The notes under the pieces were generated by a model. It searched no databases. It was given only the letters and a program-made list of their open reading frames with translations, and was not told the DNA's origin. From the NCBI GenBank assembly GCA_963920765.1, contig OY987248.1, positions 439,001-503,000 of the forward strand: 64,000 nt of DNA, in the 5' to 3' direction. A program made the translations under genes and the position numbers. This document shows positions 11,001 to 23,880 of the stretch, piece by piece. Every line of letters begins with the position of its first letter. Position 1 is the first letter of the stretch. The stretch is from Ulota crispa. Its lineage: Eukaryota > Streptophyta > Bryopsida > Orthotrichales > Orthotrichaceae.

Positions 11001-13244
11001 ATTGATCCAGCAACAGGAGGCTCTCTAGCAAACATTTGTAGCTCTGTTACTAACGGTTTCTTCCTAAAACATAAATAATTCAATCTTGGTTGTAACATCC
11101 TTCTTAATGTATTAAAATGATAATACTTGTTCTTTGAAAAAACATAATCGTGTAATCGATAAATTCTAAACTTGGATCTGAAACCATTAACTTCATTTTT
11201 TCAAGAACATGGCCTATATTGCATCTAAGGCTATTATTAGGAAGTGATTTATTGTTTTCATCTCAACAACTAGTAGCTTCAAATAAGAGCCATACAAACA
11301 AACAAAAATTGGTATTCTTACATTAAAGAGAAGACATCATAAGCTACATGTAGTTCTCTCTGAAGAATGATTTGTACAAAATTCACATACAATGTGAGAT
11401 CTTACATTACAAAATCAACTTCAAAAACCAATGAACAAATGAAAAATACATATAATGAAAGAATTTTTAATAGGTATGTGTATATATAGAAAATCACTTA
11501 ACTATTTCAAAACAATTCTGTGATGTGCTTTGCAATGTTAGAATGACCACCTTCAGTGCATAGGTATACCCGCTATAATAAAATACAATTTCAATATTGA
11601 TTATAGCACCTAGTTCCTTGAATTAGGAGGCGTGGCCCGATCTTTTAGAAAGACCTCTCTTGTAAAGTTCATCTTCTTGAGAAACTAGTATTACACAAAC
11701 ACTAGATGCATTTAGAAACAAACTTTGGGCTTTCTGTGAGTAATACCATTATTTGCCTTGGGTTTATTTTCTTAAATTTTGATATTGAAACAATCACAGT
11801 GATCCAAAACATAAACGACATGAAAAATATTCCAATACAAATTCATTTTTATGAAACCTTTTGCTTCTATTGAAAGTTTAATCAGAATTGCTCTATTAAT
11901 TAGGTTCATCAGATTGCATAATAAAAATAAGTTGTCATGATCTCAGCACTTATGGATACTTTATAGGAATGATGTAATTTATTTTGCAATTAAAAATTAC
12001 ATATTTGAGCATCCATATAAAACGAGCCAAACATAATATTGATGCATTGATAAAGAAAAAGGATAAAACAGGATCTTCACAATCATCATTCAAGAGCTTA
12101 AGTGTAAAATATTCAAAATATGATGATGCAAAATGTTTACACAAGGAATGAAAATATATTAATTTCAAAACACACAATCTTTGATTTGCTTGAAACCTGA
12201 GAAACATCATTAGATAGATACATGTGATATGGTAGTTTCGTTGGGATATTTATTGTTTCATATTGCACAATAGCATTGCATTTGTTATTGCTTTGAGCTG
12301 TTACAAAAAAACTTGTGTATCATTCTTTGTAGTATCATTGTCCTTTAGAAAGGTAGATCTTTTCCACGCAATTTTTGAGATTTCCCTCCAATTAATTTAA
12401 GAAAGATTCAACACTAGACTGAAACACCCCACTTCAGAATACTCGACATGGTTGTATTTTCAAAATTTTGAAATGTATCGTTAAAAAGAGCCTTTCATTA
12501 AGTGTCAATATTTGGAAATTAAGGATTCTAGTATTATTTGCAAGGCAACATGAAAAGTTTACAAATCAAATAGAAGCATGAAGTTTACTGCAAGGATTGC
12601 ATACAATTGCAAGGATCTTCTCTTGAAACAACCATTAATTATCTTATTCCTCATGTGCAAAAAACTGGTTTCCATTCTTTCAATTACTAGTTGTGCTAGC
12701 AAGGTTACTTCTAAACATTTGAAATGAAATTTTGATAGTCTTTCAAGTTCGAAAAAATTGGCTGCTCGAAATTCAAATTTAAAAAATTCAACTAATATTC
12801 AGTTTCTTAGATTTTAAAAGAAACTTAACATTTGTTATACTAAAAGATGATCCATTTCATGTTCGTGAAATAAGGTAGTCAGATATTGATCTTTACACTT
12901 AAAATGGTTTACAATAAAAGTGGAGAGCTTCTGTGTTAGTTGAGTGGTAAACAAACATCAATTAGACCCTTGTGTGCTACACAATAATTTAATAAAAAAA
13001 GAAATGTTCCCAATTTTCTCTAATTCCAAGTAGTGGTAGCATTCATATTAGATGATGGATCTAAGTCCAAACCATATTTTGACACAGAATTGATATATAC
13101 TTACAATGACCAAGTTTCACTTTTTGATATGCAAACTTAAATACAAAAAATAAAAAAACTGGTAACTTGAAACCAAATCTTAATACAATTTATACTGTGA
13201 ACAATAATTTAAAATATTTAAAGAGTTTTTTGTTATAATTTTCT
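8062..13244. other. AT-rich intergenic spacer, no recognised gene
   Basis: About 5.2 kb of AT-rich sequence. The only open frames are 60-90 codons long and without recognisable domains. One 18-bp perfect inverted repeat (AAGGTAGGAGGTTCTAAA at 10436-10453, mate 10733-10750) is present. I see no RNA gene or coding exon I can support. Confidence 0.6.
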
Positions 13245-13632
13245 TAGAGAAATGATATATGTACACACAGTGTTTGTTATGTGTACACCAATGAGGGGAG
13301 GAGTGCATTTTAGATATTTACAATCAACAAGTTGAATTTCCAAAATTTAAATTAATAATTGATTTTATAAACCTTGGTTTAGTTTAGAATCACAAAGGGA
13401 GGATATAATTGAAAAATGCCAAGTGGAAGAGCTTAGGGAAAAATTTATTACTTTTACATTTGTTTGTAAAAAACATCTAAGTTCTGCCATTTGACATTAT
13501 TCAATTGTATCCTCCTTTGTGATTTTAGACTAAAGCAAGATCTCCTAATCCAAATGTGAATTTAATTTCAACTTGGTGATAATGAATATTTAAAATTAAC
13601 GCCCCCCCAGAGTGTACATAAATGAATTCCTT
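13245..13632. mobile_element. MITE with long terminal inverted repeats (copy 2)
   Basis: The ends GAGAAATGATATATGTACAC and the reverse complement of the right end (AAGGAATTCATTTATGTACAC) pair. Inner arms pair strongly, for example AGAATCACAAAGGGAGGATA with the complement of TATCCTCCTTTGTGATTTT. Length and order of blocks match the element at 7675-8061, so they are one family, diverged. Transcripts would fold into one long hairpin. Confidence 0.7.
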
Positions 13633-13956
13633 ATTTTTTTTAAAAGACAGAAACATGGATTGTTAAATATTTTGGGGATTGCATGCTGTAAGACATCAAA
13701 TAAACATGGTACCAAAATAAACCAGAAATTGTTTTTTTCCTTCCTTTTCTTTTTTTTTGAATAACGACCACTTTATTCACTAGATTCCACAATAAAGAAT
13801 ACAACCTCAAATCCACCAAAAACCCTGAGACTTTGTGAATTCAAGTAACAGAAAACTTAATTTAGAACTTCGTATAAGACAAGGTCTGGTCCTTTTTTTG
13901 GATACAATTTATTCTAACTCTTTCAATTCCAGAAGATAATCGACAGAAACCCATAT

Positions 13957-14895
13957 TTAACCCGTAAAGGCCCAGGCCATTTTTTCTGCGAAAAACAATG
14001 AAAACTGCCACTTTTGGGGGCATGAAAGGAATGGTTTTTTTGTTTGTTTCTTTTGAAATACAATTGTAAGATCTTGCTCTTGACAGCTTGAGGTATTTGG
14101 GAAAAAAAATTAAGTTTATTCCAAATGACAAGGACTAAGATGTTTACAAATGAAGTGAAGAAAAAAGTTTTTTTTTCATACTGCTTAAAAATTTCAGATG
14201 CCGTTGACCACTCCTATATCCAAAAATTTACTCTACGCAAAGTTGAGGTTCATTTTTCCCATGTAGAAGATCAAGTTAGGTATGTGTGGTAGAATTTTCA
14301 AATCAATTGGAACCATACAAGCATATGGGAAAAATCAATAAGTAAAAAGAAGTAGAGAATGGGTCAAAATACTAAATTGTTAAGAATTTAATTATTGAAA
14401 TGAAAAATGCAAATCCCAACAGTGATAATGTTGTAATAAACAATCTACTTCCTTAGGTCTAGTTTTTTTTCCAAAATATTGAAAATTGAGTAATATAAAG
14501 GACTTCAAAGTTTATTTCAGAGTAGAGAATCCATAACTGCCCGCAAACAAAAGCTCCTCAAAAATTTCATGTCATTGATTGAAATTGAATGATTCAAAGC
14601 TTCTCATGTATGAAAAAATCTAAGGAACCAGTTTCAAAATTATATTTTAAAAATATACAATTTTTAAAGAAGTTTTTGGGCTGCCTAGATGTGCAGCCCT
14701 CCCCAAAATTTCAGAAAAACACGCATAACTTCTTCAATACATGTTGGAATGAAGAAAAAATTTGATGCTTACGTAGGTCTTTGAATTCCCCATTTCCCAT
14801 AAAAGTTTCAAAAAATTACATAAAATAATTTACTCATAGGTACATGACCGAAACCCAAACGGTCCCGAAAGGACAATGGGCCTTTTAGGGGTTAA
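13957..14895 (-). mobile_element. piggyBac-like TTAA-flanked non-autonomous element (copy 1)
   Basis: Bounded by TTAA on both sides with short inverted ends: TTAACCCGTAAAGGCCCA at the left and the complement TTAACCCCTAAAAGGCCCA at the right. A hairpin GGTCCCGAAAGGAC sits just inside the right end. The whole 939 bp aligns in inverted orientation with 42588-43534 (947 bp), sharing CAGCCCAAAAACTTCTTTAA, TTGAATCATTCAA, ACCTAAGGAAGTAGATTGT and CACACATACCTAACTTG. TTAA target sites and CCC ends are typical of the piggyBac superfamily. No transposase frame is present. Confidence 0.75.
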
Positions 14896-17517
14896 AACTC
14901 ATAGTAGACGCAAGAGGAAACGTGTTTGTAAACAAATTTGACTACTATTGAAAAGTATGAGGTCATTTTTCTACTATGGTGAGTATTGAATATTTGATAA
15001 GAAAGCCTAACAAGTTTCGAAACCCATATAAAAGAAAACTATTATTTCTGGCCAAATTCACATATCAATAGAAGAATGCCACTTGGCATGAACAACAGTG
15101 TGATTTTTGCCTAGTGTTTACAGAGGCAAACCATATAAAGCAATTAAAGCCTCCATTACTTTTCTTATGAAGAAGTTTGATCTTCACCACCTCTCACTTT
15201 AGGGGCAATATCTGTTGCTTTGACACTCTTAATGCTTTAATTTTATGTGTTTTTTTACCCACACATTCTTTTGTGCACCAATTAATTAATTAATTTTAGA
15301 CTTCGAAACACCCCCTTTAAGGAAATCGTTTATTGCTGTACTATTGCCCCCTATATGAACAATTCCGTTTGCTTATATTGTTCAAATTAATCAATTTAAT
15401 ATTAAGAATGTATGATTAGAGTTTGTTTTTTTTTCAAGTGGTGCCGATTTGAGTGTCTTTAAAACCCGATTTTGTTGGAGCAAATTCTGAAAGCTTAAGC
15501 TACTTTACACTTTTTTTTAAAGGTCAGCTATTTGTACCAGGTGATCAAAGAGGCTTACATGTTGAGGGTTTACAATAACTACTACTACACGAAAATTTGC
15601 AAAAGCGTATGAGAAGATAATTTGAACCATAATGAACATATATATATATAGTAATTAAGCATACCTTCAGCACTTCGAAGTGTTGTGAAAGACGTGTCAA
15701 TGAAGGCCTTGGTGTCTTCCTCAATACTTTCTTTATCTTGGTGAAACTGAGACATGGTTGTTTTCCAAAGTGCAAGATGGGCACGGTCAAAGACATCACA
15801 TGTTAAACTTTAAATCGGTGCTACCATAGAAAGATATTTGTAAAGACATAAGCCACATAGAAAAGGGTGAAGGTGTAAGTACAATGCCCTCCAACAAGTC
15901 CTCACACACCCTATTTTGCCTTTAAAGAACTTTGCTAATATGAAAGGTAATTGGAATTTTTTTTGTTTTGAAGCATAGAAATTTGATTCTTATGCAATCT
16001 CAACCAAGCATACCAAATTTTGATTCCTCAAAACCAAAATCTTACTTTTGGTGAATTATTTTGTATTAAATTCATGGTTTTGCATGATAGTTGATTAAAA
16101 AATATTGGTGATGAATTTTTGAGAATTAATTGCATGGGTATGTAGGAAACATCCATACACACATGTTCTATGCTAAAAAGGACCCCCTTAAGTAACAAAA
16201 AAAATGATCTACAAAGATTTAAATGTAACTTGTGATATGCTCAAATTTTGTAAAATATATGTTTTTAACTTTTAACTAGCTTTTCACCAAATACACACAA
16301 CATCATGTCGAAAGATACAAACTTAGTCACAATTTATGAATCAAATAGCAAAATTTGATTATCATAGAGATATGTCTATTAGCAAAGTTCTTTGAATGGC
16401 AAACATGATGTATGAGGACTTGTTGGAGAGCATTGTACACTAGAACTTCTCTACAGTGACATGGTCGGGACTCCAAGAACTAGATTACTTTAAGGTAGTT
16501 ACTAGTTAATTTTGTGAAAGTGCTAATGAAGTAACCTTGAGGTTAGTGCCGGGATAGCATTACAAGTAGCTTTGTTTTATTATATTATGGCTCAGACATT
16601 GCGATTTGTGTTATACATTAGTATATAGAGCATATTACTTTAAAGAGGTATTAGTTTAGGGATGTTCTACTGTATATGCATTTTTGTATTTATGTACGTG
16701 TATATATGTATGTATTTTCTATTTATATATGTGTCTATACAAATGACTATAGAATCGGATATGTGTGTTTATAATTAATGGTGTTTATATATCATGGCCT
16801 CAAAACACGTATCCATAGTTGATCAAACATGGACCAAAACAACAATAAAATACATCAAACATCCAAAAAGAATGTCACATTTCGATTGTGCAATCTTCAA
16901 AAAAATTCAAATTGTTTAAGGATTGCGGTTGCAATGTTTCTCTATATGGTAGTATTATAATTGTAGTATTTGAGAATCCATTGAAATGATGCTATTATTT
17001 TATAAAAAACAAACATTTTACATTGAAGGTCAACTCTTAATTGCTTTTACCAATTGGATTTTTCAATCCAATTATGAAATTTCTTGTAGAACCGTTTTAA
17101 GGTAGCAAAGTAAGTGGGATTTTTGACCCTTTTTTCCCACTTAGCTACATCTTGTGATTGCTACTTTTGTCTATTTTGTTTGAAACTAGTCTTGTTCAAA
17201 AGGTGGCAAACCGTGCTTTCTACAAATGTAAGGCAATTCTCAATCAAAGCTTGCATGAAGCAGTGACATTCAAAACCCCACAAGCATGGAAAACTAGAGA
17301 TTTTCCATGTATGGCTCACTCAATCATTATAATATTTCACCTCCAACGGTACATCTAGCTAAAATTTTGGTATATTACAATGAACAAAGTGCCCTTCAAA
17401 TTTGTATGGTTGGATTATTCAAATTGAGTCCATATTTGATTCACATGCACATCTAATTTTATTGCCTCAAGTTTAAGTGAATTTTGGGAAAATGTATGTG
17501 GTTTTTAAATTGTTAAG
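14896..17517. other. AT-rich intergenic spacer
   Basis: No coding region that I can support. The longest frames are below 90 codons and unremarkable. Confidence 0.6.
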
Positions 17518-17751
17518 TTCAACCCTCAAGCGTCCCATGGGAATAGTGAATACGTTGGTGTATAATTAGCATTTGCTCTCAATAAGAAGCTCTAATTTGG
17601 GATCTCAAAAAACTCATTAGAACATCATTATGTACAGTCCAACTTTTTTGTTGAATTTAGATGTAATAAAGATGTGAATCCATTCCAAATACAAGAACAG
17701 TACCTTGTACTGCAGTGACAGCAGAGGGTCTTTCAAATGTTTAAGAGTTAA
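17518..17751. mobile_element. Short TTAA-type MITE (copy 1, 234 bp)
   Basis: Starts TTCAACCCTCAAGCGTCC and ends TTTCAAATGTTTAAGAGTTAA. It aligns along its length with 21356-21592: TATAATT.GCATTTGC, GGGATCTCAAA, ACTCATTAGAA, and a CCTTGTACTGCAGTG-like phrase near the end. The ends are degenerate inverted repeats next to TTAA-like sites. Confidence 0.6.
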
Positions 17752-18028
17752 ATTAAAACGACTGATTTACCCATCAAACAATCCCTTCAATTGGCCATAT
17801 AAACGTCTTTCCTTCTCTTACATTTGATTTTGGTCTTGTTCCAAGGTTGTGACAAGAGGAATTTAACCTCTATCCCTTACAAACCAAGCATTCAAACTCT
17901 TTGAATAGTGATTGAATGCATATGTCCTATGCATACATTTAATTTTTAATTTTTTGAAGCTTTGTTAAATCGTTGAGTAGGTTTTTTATTTTACTTTATT
18001 TTTTTGCCATTTGGATAGTTACATGGAT

Positions 18029-18260
18029 CCACCCCCCATTCATCCACCACATCCATCCATCACCCCCCATCCATCCATCACCCCCATCCATCCATCCCCC
18101 ATCCATCCCCCCATCCATTCATCCTCCCCATCCATCCATCACCTTCCATCCATCCATCACCCCCCATCCACCCATCACCCCCCATCCATCCATCACCCCC
18201 CATCCATCCATCCCCCATCCATCCCCCCATCCATTCATCCTCCCCATCCATCCATCCCCG
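18029..18260. repeat. CCAT/CCCC microsatellite
   Basis: Tandem CCATCCAT interspersed with CACCCCC and TTCATCC. It produces long spurious Pro/His/Ser frames on plus and Gly/Trp/Met/Asp frames on minus; these are not genes. Confidence 0.95.
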
Positions 18261-19849
18261 CACCCACCACCCTCTTACTTGTCAATCCAATAGTAATTAC
18301 CGAACGGACAAGTAAGGGAGGGCATTTTTTTATAAGTATATAGATAAAATTTTGATGTATTTTAATGAGTTTCAACAGATTCTACAAAACATCTCGAAGA
18401 TTCTATTATTATACAGAGTTGAAATATATAAATGAAAATTTGAATACACACTATCAACACATAGAGGAAAATTTTACCTTCAAAGTGTGCATCTTTGTAA
18501 TACAAAAGATCTATACAATGACGTTTCCTATATACTTGTGCAATTGAATGTTAAAAGATTATCACCTTTTTTTTTTGTTTCCAACAGATGTTTTGAAATA
18601 AATACATTTGAATTGAATAATGAACTTCATAATGAAGTGAATGCCATGTCACGATGAATGTTTAATCTCTAGTTTTTCCCAATCACAATATTTTTTACAC
18701 GTATTGCATAATTTTACATGAATTTGAAATTGTGAACTAAGAATTTATCTTGACTTGAAGAGCAATTATGAAAAATTAAATGCATTATGAGAAAAAAAAA
18801 CAATTGTAAGATACTCTGTCAAAAGTAGATGTCCAAAATCTATTCATAGACATACTTTTTGTCCAATATATTTGAATTCTTTCCCACATTTTCCTAAATC
18901 AATATATAGCAATTTTTGAAAGCTACTTTGTTTGAGTCATGTTTATTTTTTCATACTTTGATATATGTATTACATATGACAATTTAGGAGGACTTCATGT
19001 AAAAGCTTAGGTCAAGTGTATAGTTCAACATAGTCAAATCAATGCAAAAATAACTACAAGTTTAGCATATAAAATATTACGTATGAATAACCGTTTATTT
19101 GATACATTGGTAAATTTGTATTATGCTGTAAAATAGCATACTGTAATCCTATAACCGCACAAGTTTTTTTTTAATTAAAACTAAGACTTCAAAAATGATT
19201 GTTCATAACATAAACTTTGAGTGAAAATAAAAATAAAAGTACACCTTCACTTCTGTTGTATGAACTAGATGAACCGAACAAGTAAAAGCTTATGAAATAG
19301 TTGGTGAATCTTTAAAGAAGATTCAAATATCTTCAAAATATTATGAAATCATGTTTTCTTGTTTGGATTCCTTGAAATATTGATTGTATGATTGCAAGAG
19401 TTGAACTCCATGACTCCTTAAAACTCATATTTGTAAAGCTAGCAAACGATGGACGTTAGTTTAATCTAGTAAGAGTTTTGTTAACAATGAGGAGGAGTGA
19501 TTTTTTGTAAGAGATGAAACCAACCCTCAGTCGCAACAATCATTTTCAGATTTATGTATTTCAATGAAAAGGAAAAATATCAAACAAAACAATAGAAATG
19601 AATTAAAGAAATTTGTTTTCTAACACCCTCTCCATTTCTTACATAGATGTTCCAATTAAAGGAGCAAAATATGAATGTAGTTCTTACAATTCAAAGTACA
19701 AGGCATTAAATTGGTTTTTGAAGTTGTAATTTTTTGAGGAAAATTTATTTACAGGGCTAAAATAGCCTTGAAAGTCTATAGGTTGTCAAAGTAATTAAAA
19801 ACTTTCACATATAGTGTAGAAATGATTCTCTTACATTCCTATGTGCACA

Positions 19850-20000
19850 TGTGCGCTAGAGAGTGGCTTAGTGGTTATGAGTGGTGGATGACAGTATGTG
19901 AGCCACGAGCATGAGGTGGGGGCTGCGCCCTCCATTGCAGATGTTGTGAGTCGACGCCCTTCATGCGACTTTAATGCTTGCAAAAAACTTGCGCATCCAA
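19850..20000 (+). mobile_element. Possible tRNA-derived SINE fragment
   Basis: TGGCTTAGTGG fits an RNA polymerase III A box, and GTGAGTCGACGCCC, about 75 bp later, loosely fits a B box. The segment is GC-richer than its AT-rich surroundings. No poly(A) tail or target duplication was confirmed. Confidence 0.3.
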
Positions 20001-21355
20001 CTCTTTCCTTTTTGAGTCTGCATATGTTTTTTACAAATAATTGAAAAAAAAATAACACTCTAATTACAAAAGAAACGACCATAATTTTGGCAAACTGTGT
20101 TATGAAAGTGGAACTTCTTTCTCTGCAGTTGAGGAAAGACATGGTTGTTTGAGGTTGGAAAGAAGACAGAACTTATAAATGGAAGGCTAAGAAATGATAA
20201 TTGCTCGCACTAACATGCAAAAATAAGAACACTAGCATAACTATTTGAAGATTCTTCATCACCGAGTACTATACACAAAGTGCTAGAGAAATTTAATTTT
20301 GCTTGGCATAGTTTGATTTGAGCCAGTGAATTTACTTAGAAAAGGGACTCTCTATGAAGATTTCAGACCTTGGTCCTCATGGAATACAACAGATTCATCT
20401 AATATCATATTGTATATGATGAACGCCTGCTCAATCAATGATGTCTTGTAATTGGAAATGGTAAATCTAGATTAGGGAATGTAACAAATCAAATATATTG
20501 AACCTAACCGGCAATCTAGGTGTTGGAACAAAAACATGTACATCTCATTTGATTTTAATGACAACAACAAAATTGCTATTTAGAGAAGGCAAATATCCAT
20601 ATTTGAAGACATGCTTTATTTCACTTTTGGTGTTTGAAGATCAAAACAAATGGAAACCAAAGAATGTAGATTTCTTATATTTGACAACGGAGGAATGTAA
20701 GAACCATCTACCCACACAGTTGTTAGCATTGAAATTTACTGAAGGTGTTGAAAAGGTAATATTTGAAAAGTTCATTTTGTGATTCAATATCAATACAAGG
20801 GAAACTATCCAAAATGACAAGCATTTGTCCTAATTAACATGGCTAATTGTACAGAAGCTGTCTGATTTGACACTCTTTTTGTCATTTTGGACACATTTAA
20901 TCAATTTGAACATGTCTAGTAGGACACAGTTTTTTTTAGTGCAGTGACCAAAACTGTAGGATAGTAGGTAATTTTTGTGAAGATTAAATAATAGATTCAT
21001 CGTCTAATGAGAACATCCACTTAACATATAAGGAGTAACTCTTGTAATTAGTGAAGTTCGATTGAAGGGCACTTTATAACATTTGAAAATTAATGGGGTA
21101 TGGTTGGGGCTCCCATGGGCAATGCTTGGCCATAAACGTGGCCTTTCTTTGCATCCATGCATGCATTTGTTTTTCCCAATGACTAATGAGTGAAATACAA
21201 CATTGGTTATGCGTAACAAAGTGATGGTTCAGAGTGATAAGGTAAGGGTTATGAGTGCCAAGTACATGCCATTTGAATGCAAATGGTTAGGAAATTACGT
21301 GCATTGAATGGCTTGCAATAGCATGACTAAATAAACAAAGTAAATGAATTCACCA

Positions 21356-21592
21356 TTAACCCTAAAACGTCCACACAGGGCATAGTATATACACTGACGT
21401 ATAATTGTCATTTGCCAGGAATAGGAAAAATTAGTGTGGGATCTCAAATAGCTCACTAGAATCATGTCAATATATTCTCCAATTTCTCTATTGGTGTCAA
21501 ATGTAGTGGAGGTATGGGTCTAGGCCAAGTATTGGAACAATACCCCGTATTGTACTTGTTCTAGTGGCACAAGTAGACATTTAGGGGTTGAA
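21356..21592. mobile_element. Short TTAA-type MITE (copy 2, 237 bp)
   Basis: TTAACCCTAAAACGTCC at the left pairs with the complement of GACATTTAGGGGTTGAA at the right. It is homologous to 17518-17751 with nearly the same length. The ends resemble those of the ~940-bp TTAA elements, so it may be mobilised by the same transposase. Confidence 0.65.
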
Positions 21593-22489
21593 TTACCCCA
21601 AGCTTGTTACTTTCTTAGGTCTGAAGAGGATTTTGAGTGCATCATCTAAGTATTGTGGTGACTATTCAAGTGATTATTATGAGCATATGAGTGCACTAAC
21701 AACTTGAATAAGAACCCTTTTTAGTATGTAGTACACAAAGGTATGCAGTTTTAGTGAATTTAGACTTGGAGAAATATTTGTGAACAACTGATTTGAGTAA
21801 AAAAATTGAGATTCATGCCAATAATTTTGGTTTTCTTTTTTTGATTTGACTTTTTTTTTTAAGGTCCACCAAATGATAGTATCTGCAAAAGTGTGAGTTT
21901 AATGTTTCTTGGTGCTACAACCTTATGTTTTGTGTAAAGAAGATATGCATTTATTTGTCCTTTGTGCATGATTGTCTAATGTAAGTTTATACAACGCCAT
22001 AGTTTCATAGTTTTTTTTTTTTTGGAAAAGTACAAAATAGAATAAGAGAACAATCACTAGAAACTAAGGGTTTGTTTTTTCAACAAAGAATTTGTTGAAA
22101 TTTATTAGGGTAGTAGGAAATTTGGATGCTTGTCATGGAACACAGTAATCCACAATCACATTTTATATCATTCAAATGACACAATAGTATTAGAAGTATT
22201 GCCTAGTTATAAATGTCAAATAAAATTCTTCTTTCCAAGGCATTATAGTCTTAGATTTTCTATTGGCAGTGTTTATAATCACAAAATCTTTGAAGAGAGA
22301 GTTTGGTCATGTTCACCAAAAGCTTTAATGATATAACTTTCCCATATTACAAAGATATTACAATGAGGGCTGATTTATTCCGTTGTCCTGATGGAGATAT
22401 CTCCATCATGTAGATACTCGTTATATGTTTATGTTTGTATTGATTTCAATAAATCAACAGTTGAGGCAAAAGGGGTGGTCGTGGTGAGG

Positions 22490-22765
22490 ACCACGGTTTG
22501 GTGACAGCGCAGCGGCCATAGATTCCAGTGCGCTGCGCCGTCTTGTCACATGCACAGCTCAGGGGGGTAGGTAGCGGGTTGGCTGGGCCAATTTCCTGCC
22601 TCACTAGCTGCCAAGCCGTGAGCCGCCATCACCGCTTGACGAGCCCGATGGGATTTGAACCCGGATCGGCAGGCGACCAAAGACGACCGCTTCTCCAGCC
22701 AACCAAGTCCATGACTTGGCGACTGAAGACAAGCGTTTGACGCTATTATATGCTTGCAAGGGCAC
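22490..22765 (-). mobile_element. tRNA-derived SINE-like element
   Basis: On the minus strand GGTTCAAATCCCATCGG is an excellent B box / T-arm. Upstream lies TGGTTGGCTGGAGAAGCGGTCG, a degenerate A box region. The block is GC-rich against AT-rich flanks. It does not fold into a complete canonical tRNA that I can see, so it is called a SINE rather than a tRNA gene. Confidence 0.5.
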
Positions 22766-23149
22766 GTGGCCACTTTACGATGGCATTTATTTTGTAATTT
22801 AATCATTTTCATATGTTTATCTAGATGTTTTGGAAGGCTCATATATTTTGCCTTTGTTTGAATAAAAATACTAAGGGTTTAGAAGTCAATAGGAAAGGTG
22901 TGAAAGGAGAAAGGGTTTGGCATCTATGGTGGGGTTAGGATAGGGAAGGCATGGGCTGATGTGCCCCACCTCCCTACCTTAGATAGGGTCGAAATTGTGG
23001 AGGAAAGATCCCTTAGTTGTTGGAAGTTAGTGTATGAGTGTTGGTGGGAAGAAGGGGAAAAATCCCGAAACTTTGATGTGAGATTTTTTTCTGTGTATAC
23101 GTGATTTTGAATTGAAATTTGAGGAGGTTGTTCTTTGTGTGATTACCTT

Positions 23150-23880
23150 TCTAAAATGAGTTTGCAAGCTTGATTTGAAGTTGTGATGCAAAGGTTATGA
23201 GTGTTTGAATTTTGGAGTCAAAAAGCCAAACTATGAAGAAAGGCTGAGACTTTGACAAGCCATAACTTATGATCTATATATCATTTTGCAACAAGATTTG
23301 GAGAGGGTGTTTATCTTAGTCTTGGCTTTCTAGAAAGTCCTTAAATTTGAGATTTGAAGCTTGGACAAGAAAGTTATGGAGGTGTGAAGGTTTGGAGGTG
23401 GCTGCCCTTTTCTTAGGAAAGGGCTGAGATTTTGAAGAGCTACAACTTTTGGACAGTATGAAATTTCCTTCTCAAATTTTTAGGAGTGGCAGTTCGTTGT
23501 CATAGCTTTTCGAATTGTCTTTAATCATTTCATTTGAAGTTGTATTGAAGAAGTTATAGTGGGTAGAAGTTGGAGGTTTGGGTGCTCTCTAAAAAATTGA
23601 GACTCACATTTTGATTGACTAGAACTTTTGGACAGAGTTTTATTTTGAAGTGAAAAATTTAGAAGTTGTAGCCTATAATATCATCTTTCTAAATTGATAT
23701 CACGTTTTTACGGGTGATGTATAGAACAAAAGTTATAGAGGTTTTTAGAGGCAGTGTTTAGTTTGTAAAGAGGAAGAAGAGCCTCTACTTTAAACTCGTA
23801 TAACTTTTGGACAGTATCTTAGATTGAGTTGAAATTTAGAGGGATGTTAGAGGGTTAGGAGAGCTTTTCAAATTGCTATT
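23150..23880. repeat. ~180-bp degenerate tandem repeat, four copies
   Basis: The phrase ..CTATAACTTTTGGACAG.. or a variant begins near 23261, 23441, 23621 and 23799, giving spacings of 180, 180 and 178 bp. Each copy is preceded by GGCTGAGA.TTTGA.. or a variant, and followed by a .GTTATAGAGGTTT.-like phrase. Possibly part of a decayed retroelement. Confidence 0.65.

Noticed and set aside
12930-13010. GTTAGTTGAGTGGTAAAC, a possible pol III A box
   Set aside because: No B box at the right distance.
17973-18343. Pro/His/Ser-rich and Gly/Trp/Met-rich open frames on both strands
   Set aside because: They are translations of the CCAT/CCCC microsatellite.
22528-22740. 70-residue plus frame with MGFEPGSAGDQRR
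   Set aside because: It is the antisense reading of a tRNA-like B box (GGTTCAAATCCC) within a SINE-like block.
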